64,000 nucleotides of DNA from Variovorax flavidus (GTDB lineage: Bacteria; Pseudomonadota; Gammaproteobacteria; Burkholderiales; Burkholderiaceae_C): contig NZ_JASZYE010000001.1 in the NCBI RefSeq assembly GCF_030317145.1, forward strand, positions 1,178,001 to 1,242,000, read 5' to 3'. Below the pieces are notes generated by a model that was not told where the DNA came from, made no database searches, and worked only from the letters and a program-made list of their open reading frames with translations. Position numbers and translations under genes: made by a program. Of this stretch, positions 56,341 through 63,751 are shown one piece after another. How positions within the stretch are numbered: position 1 is the first letter of the stretch; each line of letters starts with the position of its first letter.

Positions 56341-57381
56341 CTACTTGAAGCCGACCACCGGACCGACGACCTGCTTCCATGTCGCCGAGCACTTGTCATA
56401 GGACTTGTCGCACAACTCGCTCCACGTCGGGAAGGACACGGTCGTCAGCGCGTCGCGAATCAGCTGCTCGTCGGCTGCCTTGACCGGCACGTCCTTCATC
56501 GCGAACTTCTTGACCGTCTTGCAGGGCTCCTTGCCGACGTTGCAGCGCGACGCATCGTCGAAGAGTTCCTTGGAATAGGCCCACACCTCGGTCTCGAACT
56601 TCCGGAACGCGGCCGTCAACTTCGCCTGCTGGTCCGGGGTCAGCGCATTCCACTTGTTCAGGTTGATCGCGTAGGCATTGAGCGCGATCTGGAAGCCGAT
56701 CGGCATGAAATGCGTCGTCACTTCGGGCCAGCCCGCGGAGTTTGCCGAGCTGGGGCCGGTGATGGCGCAGTCGGTCACGCCGCGCTCCAGCGCCTGCTGC
56801 GTCTCGCCGAAGGGAATCGTCACCGGGATGCCGCCGAGCTTCTCGATGAACTTGGCGAGCGACTGGTCGTACACGCGCACCTTGCGTCCCTTCAGGTCCG
56901 CCAGGCCGCTGATCTGCACCTTGCAGAACACGACCTGCGGGCCGAACGGATAAATGCCCAGCAGCTTGCCGCCGTGGCGCTCCTGCAGCCGCTTGTCGAA
57001 CGCGTCGCGGTACGCATCGACGACCTTGCGCGCGACCTCGTAGTCGGTCGACAGGCCCACGATGTCGGGACCGAGGAAGAACGGCTCGTCGCGCGACACC
57101 TGCGCCAGGCGAAGCGTGACGACATCGAACAGCCCCGACTTCAGCACGCGCAGGCCATCGGCGTCCTTGACGCCCAGCACATCCATCGGCTTGTAGTCGG
57201 CATCGATGGGCAGGCCCGTGTTCTTCGCGAAGTTCTCGAAGAAGGGCTGCTCCTTGGTCTGCTGGATCAGGCCTGTGGCCACCAGGTTGCCGGCAACGCG
57301 CAGCTTAGCGTTGTCCGCATGGGCCGGCAGCGCCAGCGCGAGGGTCGCTGCGATCAGCGGGAGAACGAACTTCAGTTTCAT
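56341..57381 (-). CDS. dctP: TRAP transporter solute-binding protein (DctP)
   Basis: A 346-residue periplasmic binding protein: signal peptide ending AHA, then the DctP fold with GLKVRVYD-like LKGRKVRVYDQSLAKFIEKLGGIPVTIPFGETQQALERGVTD and the conserved Arg in that segment that binds a carboxylate. Two cysteine pairs near the C-terminus (RCNVGKEPC; LCDKSYDKC) may form disulfides, not usual in the family. It follows the broken permease gene by 38 bp. Confidence 0.9.
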   Translation of the reverse strand: MKLKFVLPLIAATLALALPAHADNAKLRVAGNLVATGLIQQTKEQPFFENFAKNTGLPIDADYKPMDVLGVKDADGLRVLKSGLFDVVTLRLAQVSRDEPFFLGPDIVGLSTDYEVARKVVDAYRDAFDKRLQERHGGKLLGIYPFGPQVVFCKVQISGLADLKGRKVRVYDQSLAKFIEKLGGIPVTIPFGETQQALERGVTDCAITGPSSANSAGWPEVTTHFMPIGFQIALNAYAINLNKWNALTPDQQAKLTAAFRKFETEVWAYSKELFDDASRCNVGKEPCKTVKKFAMKDVPVKAADEQLIRDALTTVSFPTWSELCDKSYDKCSATWKQVVGPVVGFK

Positions 57382-57419
57382 GCCTGACTCCTTCAAAAGA
57401 AAACCGGTGATGGACGCCT

Positions 57420-58687
57420 TCACTTGCCGAACATCAGGTTCGGCAGGTAAGTGGCGATCGATGGGTTGTGGATCAGGATCGCGGTCATCACGATCATGGC
57501 GGCGAAGAAGGGCAAGGTGCCCTGGAAGACGTCGTTGATGGAGCCCTCGCCGCGCACGCCCTGGATCACGTAGAGCGTCATGCCGATGGGCGGGCTGATC
57601 AGCGAGATCTCGCACATCAGCACCATGAACACACCGAAGAAGACCGGGTCGATGCCCGCCGCCTGGATGATGGGAAACACCACCGGCAGCGTGCCGACCA
57701 GCATCGGCATCGTCTCGAGCGCAATGCCGAGCACGAGATACAGCACCGCCAGCATCCACAGCAGCATGACCGGCGAGACATCGGCCGACTTGATGAGACT
57801 GGCCAGCGCCTGCGGCACGCCGAGCATCGACAGCACGAAGTTCAGGTACAGCGCCGCCACCAGGATCAATGCGGTCATCGCGGTGAGACGCATGGTCGAG
57901 CGGAAGCACTCGTGCAGCATGCCGATGTTCAGCTTGCCGTAGCCGGCCGCGATGGGCAGGCAGACGATCACGCCCAGCGCCGCGCTTTCCGTCACGGTGG
58001 CCCACCCCGTGTAGATGCCGCCCATCACCACCGCAAACACGGCCAGCGGGCCCAGCAGGTGCACGGAGTGGCGCAGCTTCTCCATCAACGCCGTGCTGCC
58101 CTCGCGCGCGCCGGCGACCGAAGGCCGCCAGACGCAGATCGCCAGGATGGTGAGCAGGAACAGCACCGTCATGATCGCGCCCGGCAGGATGCCTGCCATG
58201 TACAGCCGCGCCGCCGAGGTGTTGGTCATCGAGCCGTAGATGATGAAAGCCACTCCCGGCGGAATCAGGTTGCCCAGGCTGGCGCCGGCCGCGATGGTGC
58301 CGAGCACCATGCGCTGGTCGTACTTGCGGTTCTTGAAGGCCGGCAGCGCCACCGTCGAGATCGTTGCCGCGGTCGCCACCGACGATCCCGACACGGCAGA
58401 GAACAACGCCGATGCACCGATGTTGGTGTGCAGCAGCCCGCCGGGCATGCGGTTGAGCCATTGGCCGAGCGACTGGTACATCTTGTCGGTGGCGCCGCCC
58501 CGCATCAGGATCTCGCCGAGCAGGATGTACAGCGGAATCGAGACACGGCGTTGATCGCCGGCATGCCGAAATGCATCAGCGCGCCGAGCAGGCCGACCAC
58601 CAGCATCGTCGTCGCGACGTGGAAGCCGAGGAACATCAGGCCCAGCATGATCGCCAGGCCAACGAGGATCTCGAAGGGTCCGATCAT
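57420..58687 (-). pseudogene. dctM: TRAP large permease DctM, frameshifted by an internal deletion
   Basis: The N-terminal 45-48 residues (MIGPFEILVGLAIMLGLMFLG... to GMPAINA) are read from ATG 58687 and then stop at 58505 in that frame. The rest (VSIPLYILLGEILMRGGATDKMYQSL... to NLMFGK, about 370 residues) continues in a different frame from about 58545. Compared with the DctM family, about a dozen residues between the GMP and the SIPLY motif, the end of the second membrane segment, are missing at the junction. A frameshift alone does not remove residues, so a small deletion with a length not divisible by three is the simplest reading. The downstream part (GSSVATAATISTVALPAF, NLIPPGVAFIIYGS) is intact. 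The start overlaps the dctQ stop by 4 bp. Confidence 0.8.
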
Positions 58688-59331
58688 GATGCGGCTCCGG
58701 TGGCGGGCATGGCAGTAGCGGGCGATGCCGCCGCCGCCGGGGTCTTCAGCTGGACTTCGGTTTCGGCCTCGATCTCTTCCTCGATCGTCTGCGGACCGAA
58801 GCGCTCGTTGAGTTCCCCGGTACGGCGCTTGAAGAACAGCCGCAACGCATCCAGCGCCGCCCAGGCCCCGACCAGTGCGAACATCAGGTAGCCGCCGAGC
58901 CAGATCGACTGGGGAATCCACATCGGCGTGGCGAGCGGTGTGGCGGCCGTGCTTCGCAGCTCGATGCTCTCGACCACCACGTTGTAGCCGCGCCAGAAGC
59001 ACAACACTGCCAGCGCCGCCAGGCTCACCATGGCGAGCATGTTGAGCGTCGCACGCGTGCTGAGCGAGAAGCGCGACAGGAGAAAGTCGACGCGTGTATG
59101 GCTGCGCGTGATGAGCGTGTAGGCAAAGCCGAACGCGCCGACGATGCCGTAGGTGTACGAGCCGATCTCGTCGATGCCCTGCAGGCTGAACGAGAACACC
59201 TTGCGGCCGAGCATCTCGACGCAGGTCATGACGGACAGCGCGATCAGCCACCAGCCGCAGGCGATCACGGTCCAGTCGCAAACCCGGGTCAGCGCTCGGC
59301 TCACGCCGTGCTGTGGGAGCAGTGTTTTCAT
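58684..59331 (-). CDS. dctQ: TRAP small permease (DctQ)
   Basis: A 215-residue membrane protein with four hydrophobic helices and the DctQ-type motifs ACGWWLIALSVMTCVEMLGRKVF and SHTRVDFLLSRFS. A Pro/Ala/Glu-rich tail of about 35 residues extends beyond the last helix. DctQ pairs with DctM in the membrane. The start was placed at ATG 59331 (KTLLPQHGVSRALT); ATG 59370 is possible. It is the first transporter gene downstream of iclR (145-bp gap). Confidence 0.88.
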   Translation of the reverse strand: MKTLLPQHGVSRALTRVCDWTVIACGWWLIALSVMTCVEMLGRKVFSFSLQGIDEIGSYTYGIVGAFGFAYTLITRSHTRVDFLLSRFSLSTRATLNMLAMVSLAALAVLCFWRGYNVVVESIELRSTAATPLATPMWIPQSIWLGGYLMFALVGAWAALDALRLFFKRRTGELNERFGPQTIEEEIEAETEVQLKTPAAAASPATAMPATGAAS

Positions 59332-59476
59332 GGTTTTGTTGCCAGGAGTTGCGGTTGAATTGCAAGCCATTGGAGCGCGCAGGAGGCGCGGCTTGCGGAC
59401 TATTCCGCTGCGCGGGAAAGCGAGCGAAATCCCTTCTGGATCAAGGACTTGGCGCTGCGCCGCGGTGGAAGACGGG

Positions 59477-60304
59477 CTAGTGAACGCGGCCGCCGTAGGC
59501 GGCGGTGATCTCGTCGGCAGCGGCGCGCACGACCGCGCCGAGCTGTGCGAAATCGGAACTCTTGATGCGCTGCGTCGGACCGACCAGGGAGATCGCGCCG
59601 AAAGGCCGGCCATGCTCGTCGCGGATGGCGGCGGCAATGCACCGCAGCCCGACCGCGTTCTGCTCGTCGTCGATCGCATGGCCCGCGCGGCGCACTTCGC
59701 CAAGCGTTTCATGCAGTCGCGACGCGCGCGCGATCGTGTTGTTGGTGAGTTTCGGCAGGCCGTAGGTGCGCAGGTACTGCAGCACGTCTTCCTCGGCCAT
59801 GGCCGCCAGGATCGACTGGCCCATCGCGGTGCAGTGCAGCGGCGCGCGAAAGCCGGGCTTGCCGATGGCGCGCATCGTCTCGCGGCTTTCCACCTGCGTC
59901 ACGAAGACGATGTCGCCGAGATCGGCAATGCCGAGATTGATGCTCTCGCCCGTGCTGTCGCGCAGCCGGCGCATCACGGGCAGCGCGAGGTGGGCAATGC
60001 GGCGACGCCGCCCGAATGCGGCGCCGACCGAGAAGCAGCGTACGCCGACATACCAGAGGTTGGTCTCGCGATCGAACTGGACGAACTGTCGTTGCTCCAG
60101 TGTCGTGAGCAGCCGGTGCGCGGTGGACGAGGACAGCCCGCTGTGCGCCGCGATATCGACCAGCCGATAGCCTTCGTCGTCCTCGGCGAGGAGTTCGAGC
60201 AACTGCATGGCGCGAGTGAGCGACTGCACCGTGCTGTCGTTGTCACGGTCGATACGGGTGACTTTGGTGGTCTTGCTGGGCGTGCGCGGCGAGCTGGCGG
60301 TCAT
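59477..60304 (-). CDS. IclR family transcriptional regulator
   Basis: A 275-residue regulator: disordered Thr/Ser/Arg N-terminus, winged HTH (about 26-85, VQSLTRAMQLLELLAEDDEGYRLVDIAAHSGLSSSTAHRLLTTL), and the GAF-like IclR effector domain (APLHCTAMGQSILAAM and IDDEQNAVGLRCIAAAI are hallmark segments). It precedes the dctQ-dctM-dctP-amidase-hydratase genes on the same strand and probably controls them. Candidate operator sequences lie in its own upstream region. Confidence 0.92.
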   Translation of the reverse strand: MTASSPRTPSKTTKVTRIDRDNDSTVQSLTRAMQLLELLAEDDEGYRLVDIAAHSGLSSSTAHRLLTTLEQRQFVQFDRETNLWYVGVRCFSVGAAFGRRRRIAHLALPVMRRLRDSTGESINLGIADLGDIVFVTQVESRETMRAIGKPGFRAPLHCTAMGQSILAAMAEEDVLQYLRTYGLPKLTNNTIARASRLHETLGEVRRAGHAIDDEQNAVGLRCIAAAIRDEHGRPFGAISLVGPTQRIKSSDFAQLGAVVRAAADEITAAYGGRVH

Positions 60305-60386
60305 GGCGTGCCTTTTGCAAATTGCGCGCCAAGGGCCGGGCCGTGTGGCGTGCGCTGCGGTCGTAGATGGTCCGCGACAAACGACA

Positions 60387-60406
60387 TGTCAATCAGAGTG
60401 TTTACA
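60387..60406. promoter_or_regulatory. Operator-like site TGTCAATCAGAGTGTTTACA upstream of iclR
   Basis: Half-sites TGTCAA and TGTTTACA sit in the same positions as TGTCAA and TGTTGACA of the palindrome at 54058-54077; 13 of the 20 positions agree. On the minus strand its left half reads TTGACA, a good -35. A perfect palindrome ATGTCGACAT (60410-60419) lies next to it. Candidate binding site of the same regulator. Confidence 0.5.
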
Positions 60407-60422
60407 CCGATGTCGACATTAC

Positions 60423-60444
60423 TCCGGGTACCCGGAAGGCCTTC
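60423..60444. other. Tandem palindromes between the solute-binding gene and iclR
   Basis: TCCGGGTACCCGGA (60423-60436) and the overlapping GAAGGCCTTC (60435-60444) are exact palindromes just after the stop of the solute-binding-protein gene. They could be a terminator core for that gene or regulator sites for iclR. No T-run is present. Confidence 0.4.
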
Positions 60445-60446
60445 TT

Positions 60447-61253
60447 TCATTGAGGCAGGTCACCGGTGGGACGACCCAGCCACTTGACGGACAACTTGTC
60501 GAGGTCGCCGTTCTTCCGGGCCTCCGCCAGGATCTCGTTGACGCGCGTGCGCAGCTTGTCCTCGCCCTTGGCGACGCCGACGAAGTTCGGCGAGTCCTTG
60601 AGCACGAACTTGTACTCGGCGCCCAGTTGCGGGTTCTTGCTCATCATGGCCGAGGCCACCTGCGCACTGGTCGCGACCAGTTGGGTCTGGCCTGCAACGA
60701 AGGCGGAGATGGTCGTGTTGTTGTCCTCGAAGCGGCGAAGCTCCGTCGCCGGCGGAGCCACCTTCGTCAACTCGGCATCGTCGACGGAGCCGCGCGTCAC
60801 TGCGATCGACTTGCCCGCCAGGTCGGCCGGCGCCTTGAGCGTGATCGATTTGGGCCCGAACACGCCGATGAAGAAAGGCGAATAGGCGATCGTGAAATCA
60901 ATGACCTTCTCGCGCTCCGGGTTCTTGCCCAGCGTCGAGATGACGAGGTCGGCCTTTCGGGTCTGCAGGTAGGCGATGCGGTTCGCGGTCGTCACGGGCA
61001 GCAGCTCGGCCTTCACGCCGAGCTTGCCTGCGATGTAGCGCGCCATGTCGATGTCCAGGCCTTGCGGCGCGAGATCGGTCCCGACAGAGCCATACGGCGG
61101 GAAGTCCGTCGGGATGGCGACGCGGATCGTCCTGGCCTTGAGCACGTCGTCGAGCGCTGTCTGCGCCGCGGAAGTTCCAGGGGCGACAGCAAGTACGAGC
61201 GCGGCAGCAAGGCCGATCGAAAGACTGGACATGAAGTGGATCGGAAGAGTCAT
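60447..61253 (-). CDS. ABC transporter solute-binding protein (SBP_bac_3 family)
   Basis: A 268-residue periplasmic binding protein: signal peptide to about 30, then the amino-acid-type fold (RTIRVAIPTDFPPYG, LDIDMARYIAGKLGVKAELLPV, RKADLVISTLGKNPEREKVIDFTIAYS, LAGKSIAVTRGSVDDAEL). Ligands of this family are mostly polar amino acids or similar. No permease or ATPase gene is next to it, so it works with components elsewhere or acts in sensing. Its start overlaps the GntR gene stop by 4 bp, so the two form one transcript. Confidence 0.9.
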   Translation of the reverse strand: MTLPIHFMSSLSIGLAAALVLAVAPGTSAAQTALDDVLKARTIRVAIPTDFPPYGSVGTDLAPQGLDIDMARYIAGKLGVKAELLPVTTANRIAYLQTRKADLVISTLGKNPEREKVIDFTIAYSPFFIGVFGPKSITLKAPADLAGKSIAVTRGSVDDAELTKVAPPATELRRFEDNNTTISAFVAGQTQLVATSAQVASAMMSKNPQLGAEYKFVLKDSPNFVGVAKGEDKLRTRVNEILAEARKNGDLDKLSVKWLGRPTGDLPQ

Positions 61254-62002
61254 CGTGAAGCTCGGAGTGGGGAGTGGCGTTGGACAGAGGCTGGGCGGCT
61301 CGAGGCCGCCAGGCTTGTATGCAAGTTGGGTGCCATCCTGTCGACAGGACGGAGCGCCTCACGCAGTTGCTCTACGGGGTCCATCTCTACCGGCATCGGC
61401 AACTTGGATTCCCAGGTGTCGAGGTGATGAGCCATCCGTTCTTCGGCCAGGCGCATGTCCCCCGCCTCCAGCGCCTCCACAACTTGCAAGTGCTCCGCGC
61501 ACGAACGTCGCGCGTCGTGCGCCGATTGAAAGCGCAATGCCACCAGCGTGGTGCGCGCCGTGAGGTGTCGCAGGGTCTTCGCGAGGATCGCGTTGCCCAG
61601 GCATTCCGCCAGGCAGACATGGAAGTCGCCCAGCAGGAAGCTCCGGGCGCCGGCATCCGCTGCTTCGAGGGAGGCCTGCTGCCGCCCGACGTGGTCGCGC
61701 AGCTTCCGCAACGCAGCGGCGTCGGGCTTGCGCAAGCGCAGGAGTCCGGTCTCGATCACGCGGCGTGCTTCGAAAGCTTCGCGTGCTTCCTCGCGTGTGA
61801 GCTCGACGAGGTACCAGCCGCGACGCGCTCTGACCCTCACGATGCCGTGCACGGCCAGCGCTGTCAGCGCCTCGCGCACCAGCGTCCGGCTGCAGCCGAA
61901 CACCGTCGCCAGCTGCTGCTCTCCCAGGCGGGCGCCCGGAGAAAGTCGCTTGGCAAGAACCGATTCGATGATCCGGTCGCTGATTTCATTGGGCGTCGTC
62001 AT
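61250..62002 (-). CDS. GntR family regulator (FCD domain)
   Basis: A 250-residue regulator: winged HTH (SDRIIESVLAKRLSPGARLGEQQLATVFGCSRTLVREALTALAVHGIVRV) and FCD domain with His/Asp residues for metal or acid ligand binding. It begins at ATG 62002. Its stop overlaps the start of the solute-binding protein, so it likely controls that gene. The last 35 residues are Arg/Ser-rich and lie beyond the domain. TTGTATACC, similar to FCD-regulator half-sites, lies about 30 bp upstream of the start on this strand. Confidence 0.88.
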   Translation of the reverse strand: MTTPNEISDRIIESVLAKRLSPGARLGEQQLATVFGCSRTLVREALTALAVHGIVRVRARRGWYLVELTREEAREAFEARRVIETGLLRLRKPDAAALRKLRDHVGRQQASLEAADAGARSFLLGDFHVCLAECLGNAILAKTLRHLTARTTLVALRFQSAHDARRSCAEHLQVVEALEAGDMRLAEERMAHHLDTWESKLPMPVEMDPVEQLREALRPVDRMAPNLHTSLAASSRPASVQRHSPLRASR

Positions 62003-62492
62003 GCCCTCTGGGCGAGCAGGATCCGTGCCCAAGGTATACAAGATGGGCGATCCGTGATGGGGCAGTTGGAACGTGGCGACCGTTGTCCCCGAGCCCCGTG
62101 GACAGACTTGTGGACAACCACCTGCACAACGCAAGGGATCGACTCCAGACTTGGCTTCCAACGCAGTGCCTCGAAAACAGGCAGGTCACCGGCCCGGAGC
62201 TCGAAGGCACAGATTCACCGATGGACCGGTACGTGTTTCCACCTACGTCGCCCCGCGCGGTCACGTGGCTGCACACGAAACTCTCGATGGCGCCTGCCTG
62301 AACAACCGCGCGGCGGGAAACCTTTTGTGGCAGCTGAAACCTGGGGAATCGCGCAAAGCCGCCGATCGATGAAGACGCGCGCAGGGCAAATGCTTAGAGT
62401 GGGCCCGTTGGGTTTCCGGTGCGCCTCTCAAGTAGGCAAACGCAGCCTCTCGCAGGCAAACGCAGCACCAAGGGAAGCCCAGGGCCCAGCGA
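62003..62492. other. Gene-free region between GntR gene and deoxyribosyltransferase gene
   Basis: The left part should contain the GntR promoter, including GGTATACAAG near 62033-62042. The right part holds two copies of AGGCAAACGCAGC (62434-62446, 62454-62466) 20 bp apart, and the hairpin at 62483-62509. Short frames in it do not resemble proteins. Confidence 0.6.
62434..62466. repeat. Short direct repeat AGGCAAACGCAGC
   Basis: Two exact 13-bp copies start 20 bp apart, with CTCTCGC between them. Possible remnant of a slipped duplication or tandem binding sites; no function can be assigned. Confidence 0.5.
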
Positions 62493-62515
62493 CTAAATCC
62501 CGCTGGGCCTCTTTG
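62483..62515 (+). terminator. Hairpin at the end of the deoxyribosyltransferase gene
   Basis: GGCCCAGCG (62483-62491) and CGCTGGGCC (62501-62509) pair perfectly around nine bases that include the stop codon of the minus-strand gene; TCTTTGTTT follows on the plus strand. The T-rich tail fits only plus-strand transcripts, so its value for the minus-strand gene is doubtful. Confidence 0.4.
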
Positions 62516-63080
62516 TTTGCGCGCCGAGTTCTGCGGCCAGCCATTCGAGCGCGTCGCGCGCTGTCGGAGCGAGGTGGATCGACCGCGCCAGCATGAGGTT
62601 GAGCGGCTGGCCGAAGGCCTCGACCATCGCGCCGGTCTCGACCTCCCTGACCTCCCCTACCGCATCCGCACTGCAGGCGATTGCGGCGGAAACCCGGTCC
62701 GCATAGGTGCCTTCGGGAACGCCGTAGCCGACCACGGGCTTCCCGAGCGCGACGGCGAACCCGACTTCGAACACCGTGCCCGAATCGGGCTCCTGGCCGC
62801 GAAAGCTCACGAGGTTGGCGATGACACCGGCCGACTGCCGGATCATCTCGACGTTGCCTTCGTAGATGGCTTGCGCCAGATCATCGGGTTGGGGGTGGGT
62901 TGCCGGCGACAGGGCGGTGTCGGTTGGCGCGAGCCCTTCCATGCCGAGTTGCGCGCATTGCGCCTTCAGGGCCAGGAAGATGTTCTCCTGGCCGGGAAAA
63001 AAGACATCCGGGCCTGCGAGGTAGATGCGCGGGCGATGGTGATCGGAAATGCTGGATGGACTCGAACTCATCGCGGGCAT
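62493..63080 (-). CDS. Nucleoside 2-deoxyribosyltransferase-like protein
   Basis: A 195-residue protein with the family pattern RIYLAGPDVFFPG at the start and SGTVFEVGFAVALGKPVVGY (the catalytic Glu region) in the middle. Members transfer 2-deoxyribose between bases or hydrolyse deoxynucleosides, and some belong to salvage or signalling systems. The start is ATG 63080 or 63071. No other nucleotide-salvage gene lies in the adjacent region. Confidence 0.82.
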   Translation of the reverse strand: MPAMSSSPSSISDHHRPRIYLAGPDVFFPGQENIFLALKAQCAQLGMEGLAPTDTALSPATHPQPDDLAQAIYEGNVEMIRQSAGVIANLVSFRGQEPDSGTVFEVGFAVALGKPVVGYGVPEGTYADRVSAAIACSADAVGEVREVETGAMVEAFGQPLNLMLARSIHLAPTARDALEWLAAELGAQTKRPSGI

Positions 63081-63142
63081 CGTACCCCTGCCTCACCCTT
63101 GCATCAGCACATCCCGTAACCCTCGTCCCCTAAGATTCAAGC

Positions 63143-63358
63143 TTGGATTTCCCTGCCATCAACGACGCCGCGTCGGCGCGCGCCGCCGTCCAACACCTTT
63201 CGACCCGCCTTCGCGCAGCGGGCATCGGGTCCTTTCGCGCCCCGCCGCCGGAGCCCACGACCTGCTGCGGCCGAGGCTGCAACGGTTGCGTCTGGGAAGG
63301 CTATCTGGATGCGGTCGCCTGGTGGCGCGACGATGCGTTGGCGCTGCTGCCGAAGTGA
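63143..63358 (+). CDS. Small oxidoreductase-like domain protein
   Basis: A 71-residue protein starting at TTG 63143. Its centre PPPEPTTCCGRGCNGCVWEGY carries a CC-x(3)-C-x(2)-C cysteine cluster typical of the N-terminal oxidoreductase-like domain (PF09791 type) found in small bacterial proteins. Metal or Fe-S binding by those cysteines is likely. The role is unknown. It is divergent from the deoxyribosyltransferase gene with a 62-bp gap. Confidence 0.65.
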   Translation: MDFPAINDAASARAAVQHLSTRLRAAGIGSFRAPPPEPTTCCGRGCNGCVWEGYLDAVAWWRDDALALLPK

Positions 63359-63437
63359 TCGTGCAGCGCAAGCCAGGGCGAACCTACAACCTCCGCGCTA
63401 TTGGCCCGTCGCGCGTCGATTCGACAGAATTCGGCGC

Positions 63438-63746
63438 ATGGAACAGTTCCACTTCTCCAGCCGGCCGGCACCGTCTTCCACCGGGCTGTTCGGGCCACGG
63501 CGGCTCCGCGTTCCCGTGGACCAACCCCGCAGGGCTCTCACCGCCGAGGCGCCCCCGCCCCCGATGAGCCTGGAGGAGATCCGGATGGTGGCCAGCTGGT
63601 GGCGCCGCGGCGGCGACGTGGACGACCGCCGCGCCAAGGTCGCCGACGCGCTGGATGCATTGGCGGACCACCGCATGGGCGCGCTGGGGCCGAAGCCGGC
63701 CCGGAAGACAGTCACCCAGAGAATCTCGGAGCTGATGGGCCTCTAG
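63438..63746 (+). CDS. Small protein, unknown
   Basis: A 102-residue protein with a Pro/Arg-rich N-terminal half and a helical C-terminal half (MSLEEIRMVASWWRRGGDVDDRRAKVADALDALADHRMG). ATG at 63438 is the first reasonable start; the frame is open further back to 63309 without one. I do not recognise the family. It converges on the TctC fragment 5 bp away. Confidence 0.5.
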   Translation: MEQFHFSSRPAPSSTGLFGPRRLRVPVDQPRRALTAEAPPPPMSLEEIRMVASWWRRGGDVDDRRAKVADALDALADHRMGALGPKPARKTVTQRISELMGL

Positions 63747-63751
63747 CCCGC

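Noticed and set aside
57420..58505. Reading dctM simply as a shorter protein starting at 58505
   Set aside because: The conserved segments just before it (VSIPLYILLGEIL) continue upstream in the same frame without a start, and the missing N-terminus is present in the other frame overlapping dctQ by 4 bp.
62073..62372. Short plus-strand frames in the 62-kb gene-free region
   Set aside because: They are Arg/Pro/Ser-rich with no ribosome site or motif, and several overlapping frames are equally open.
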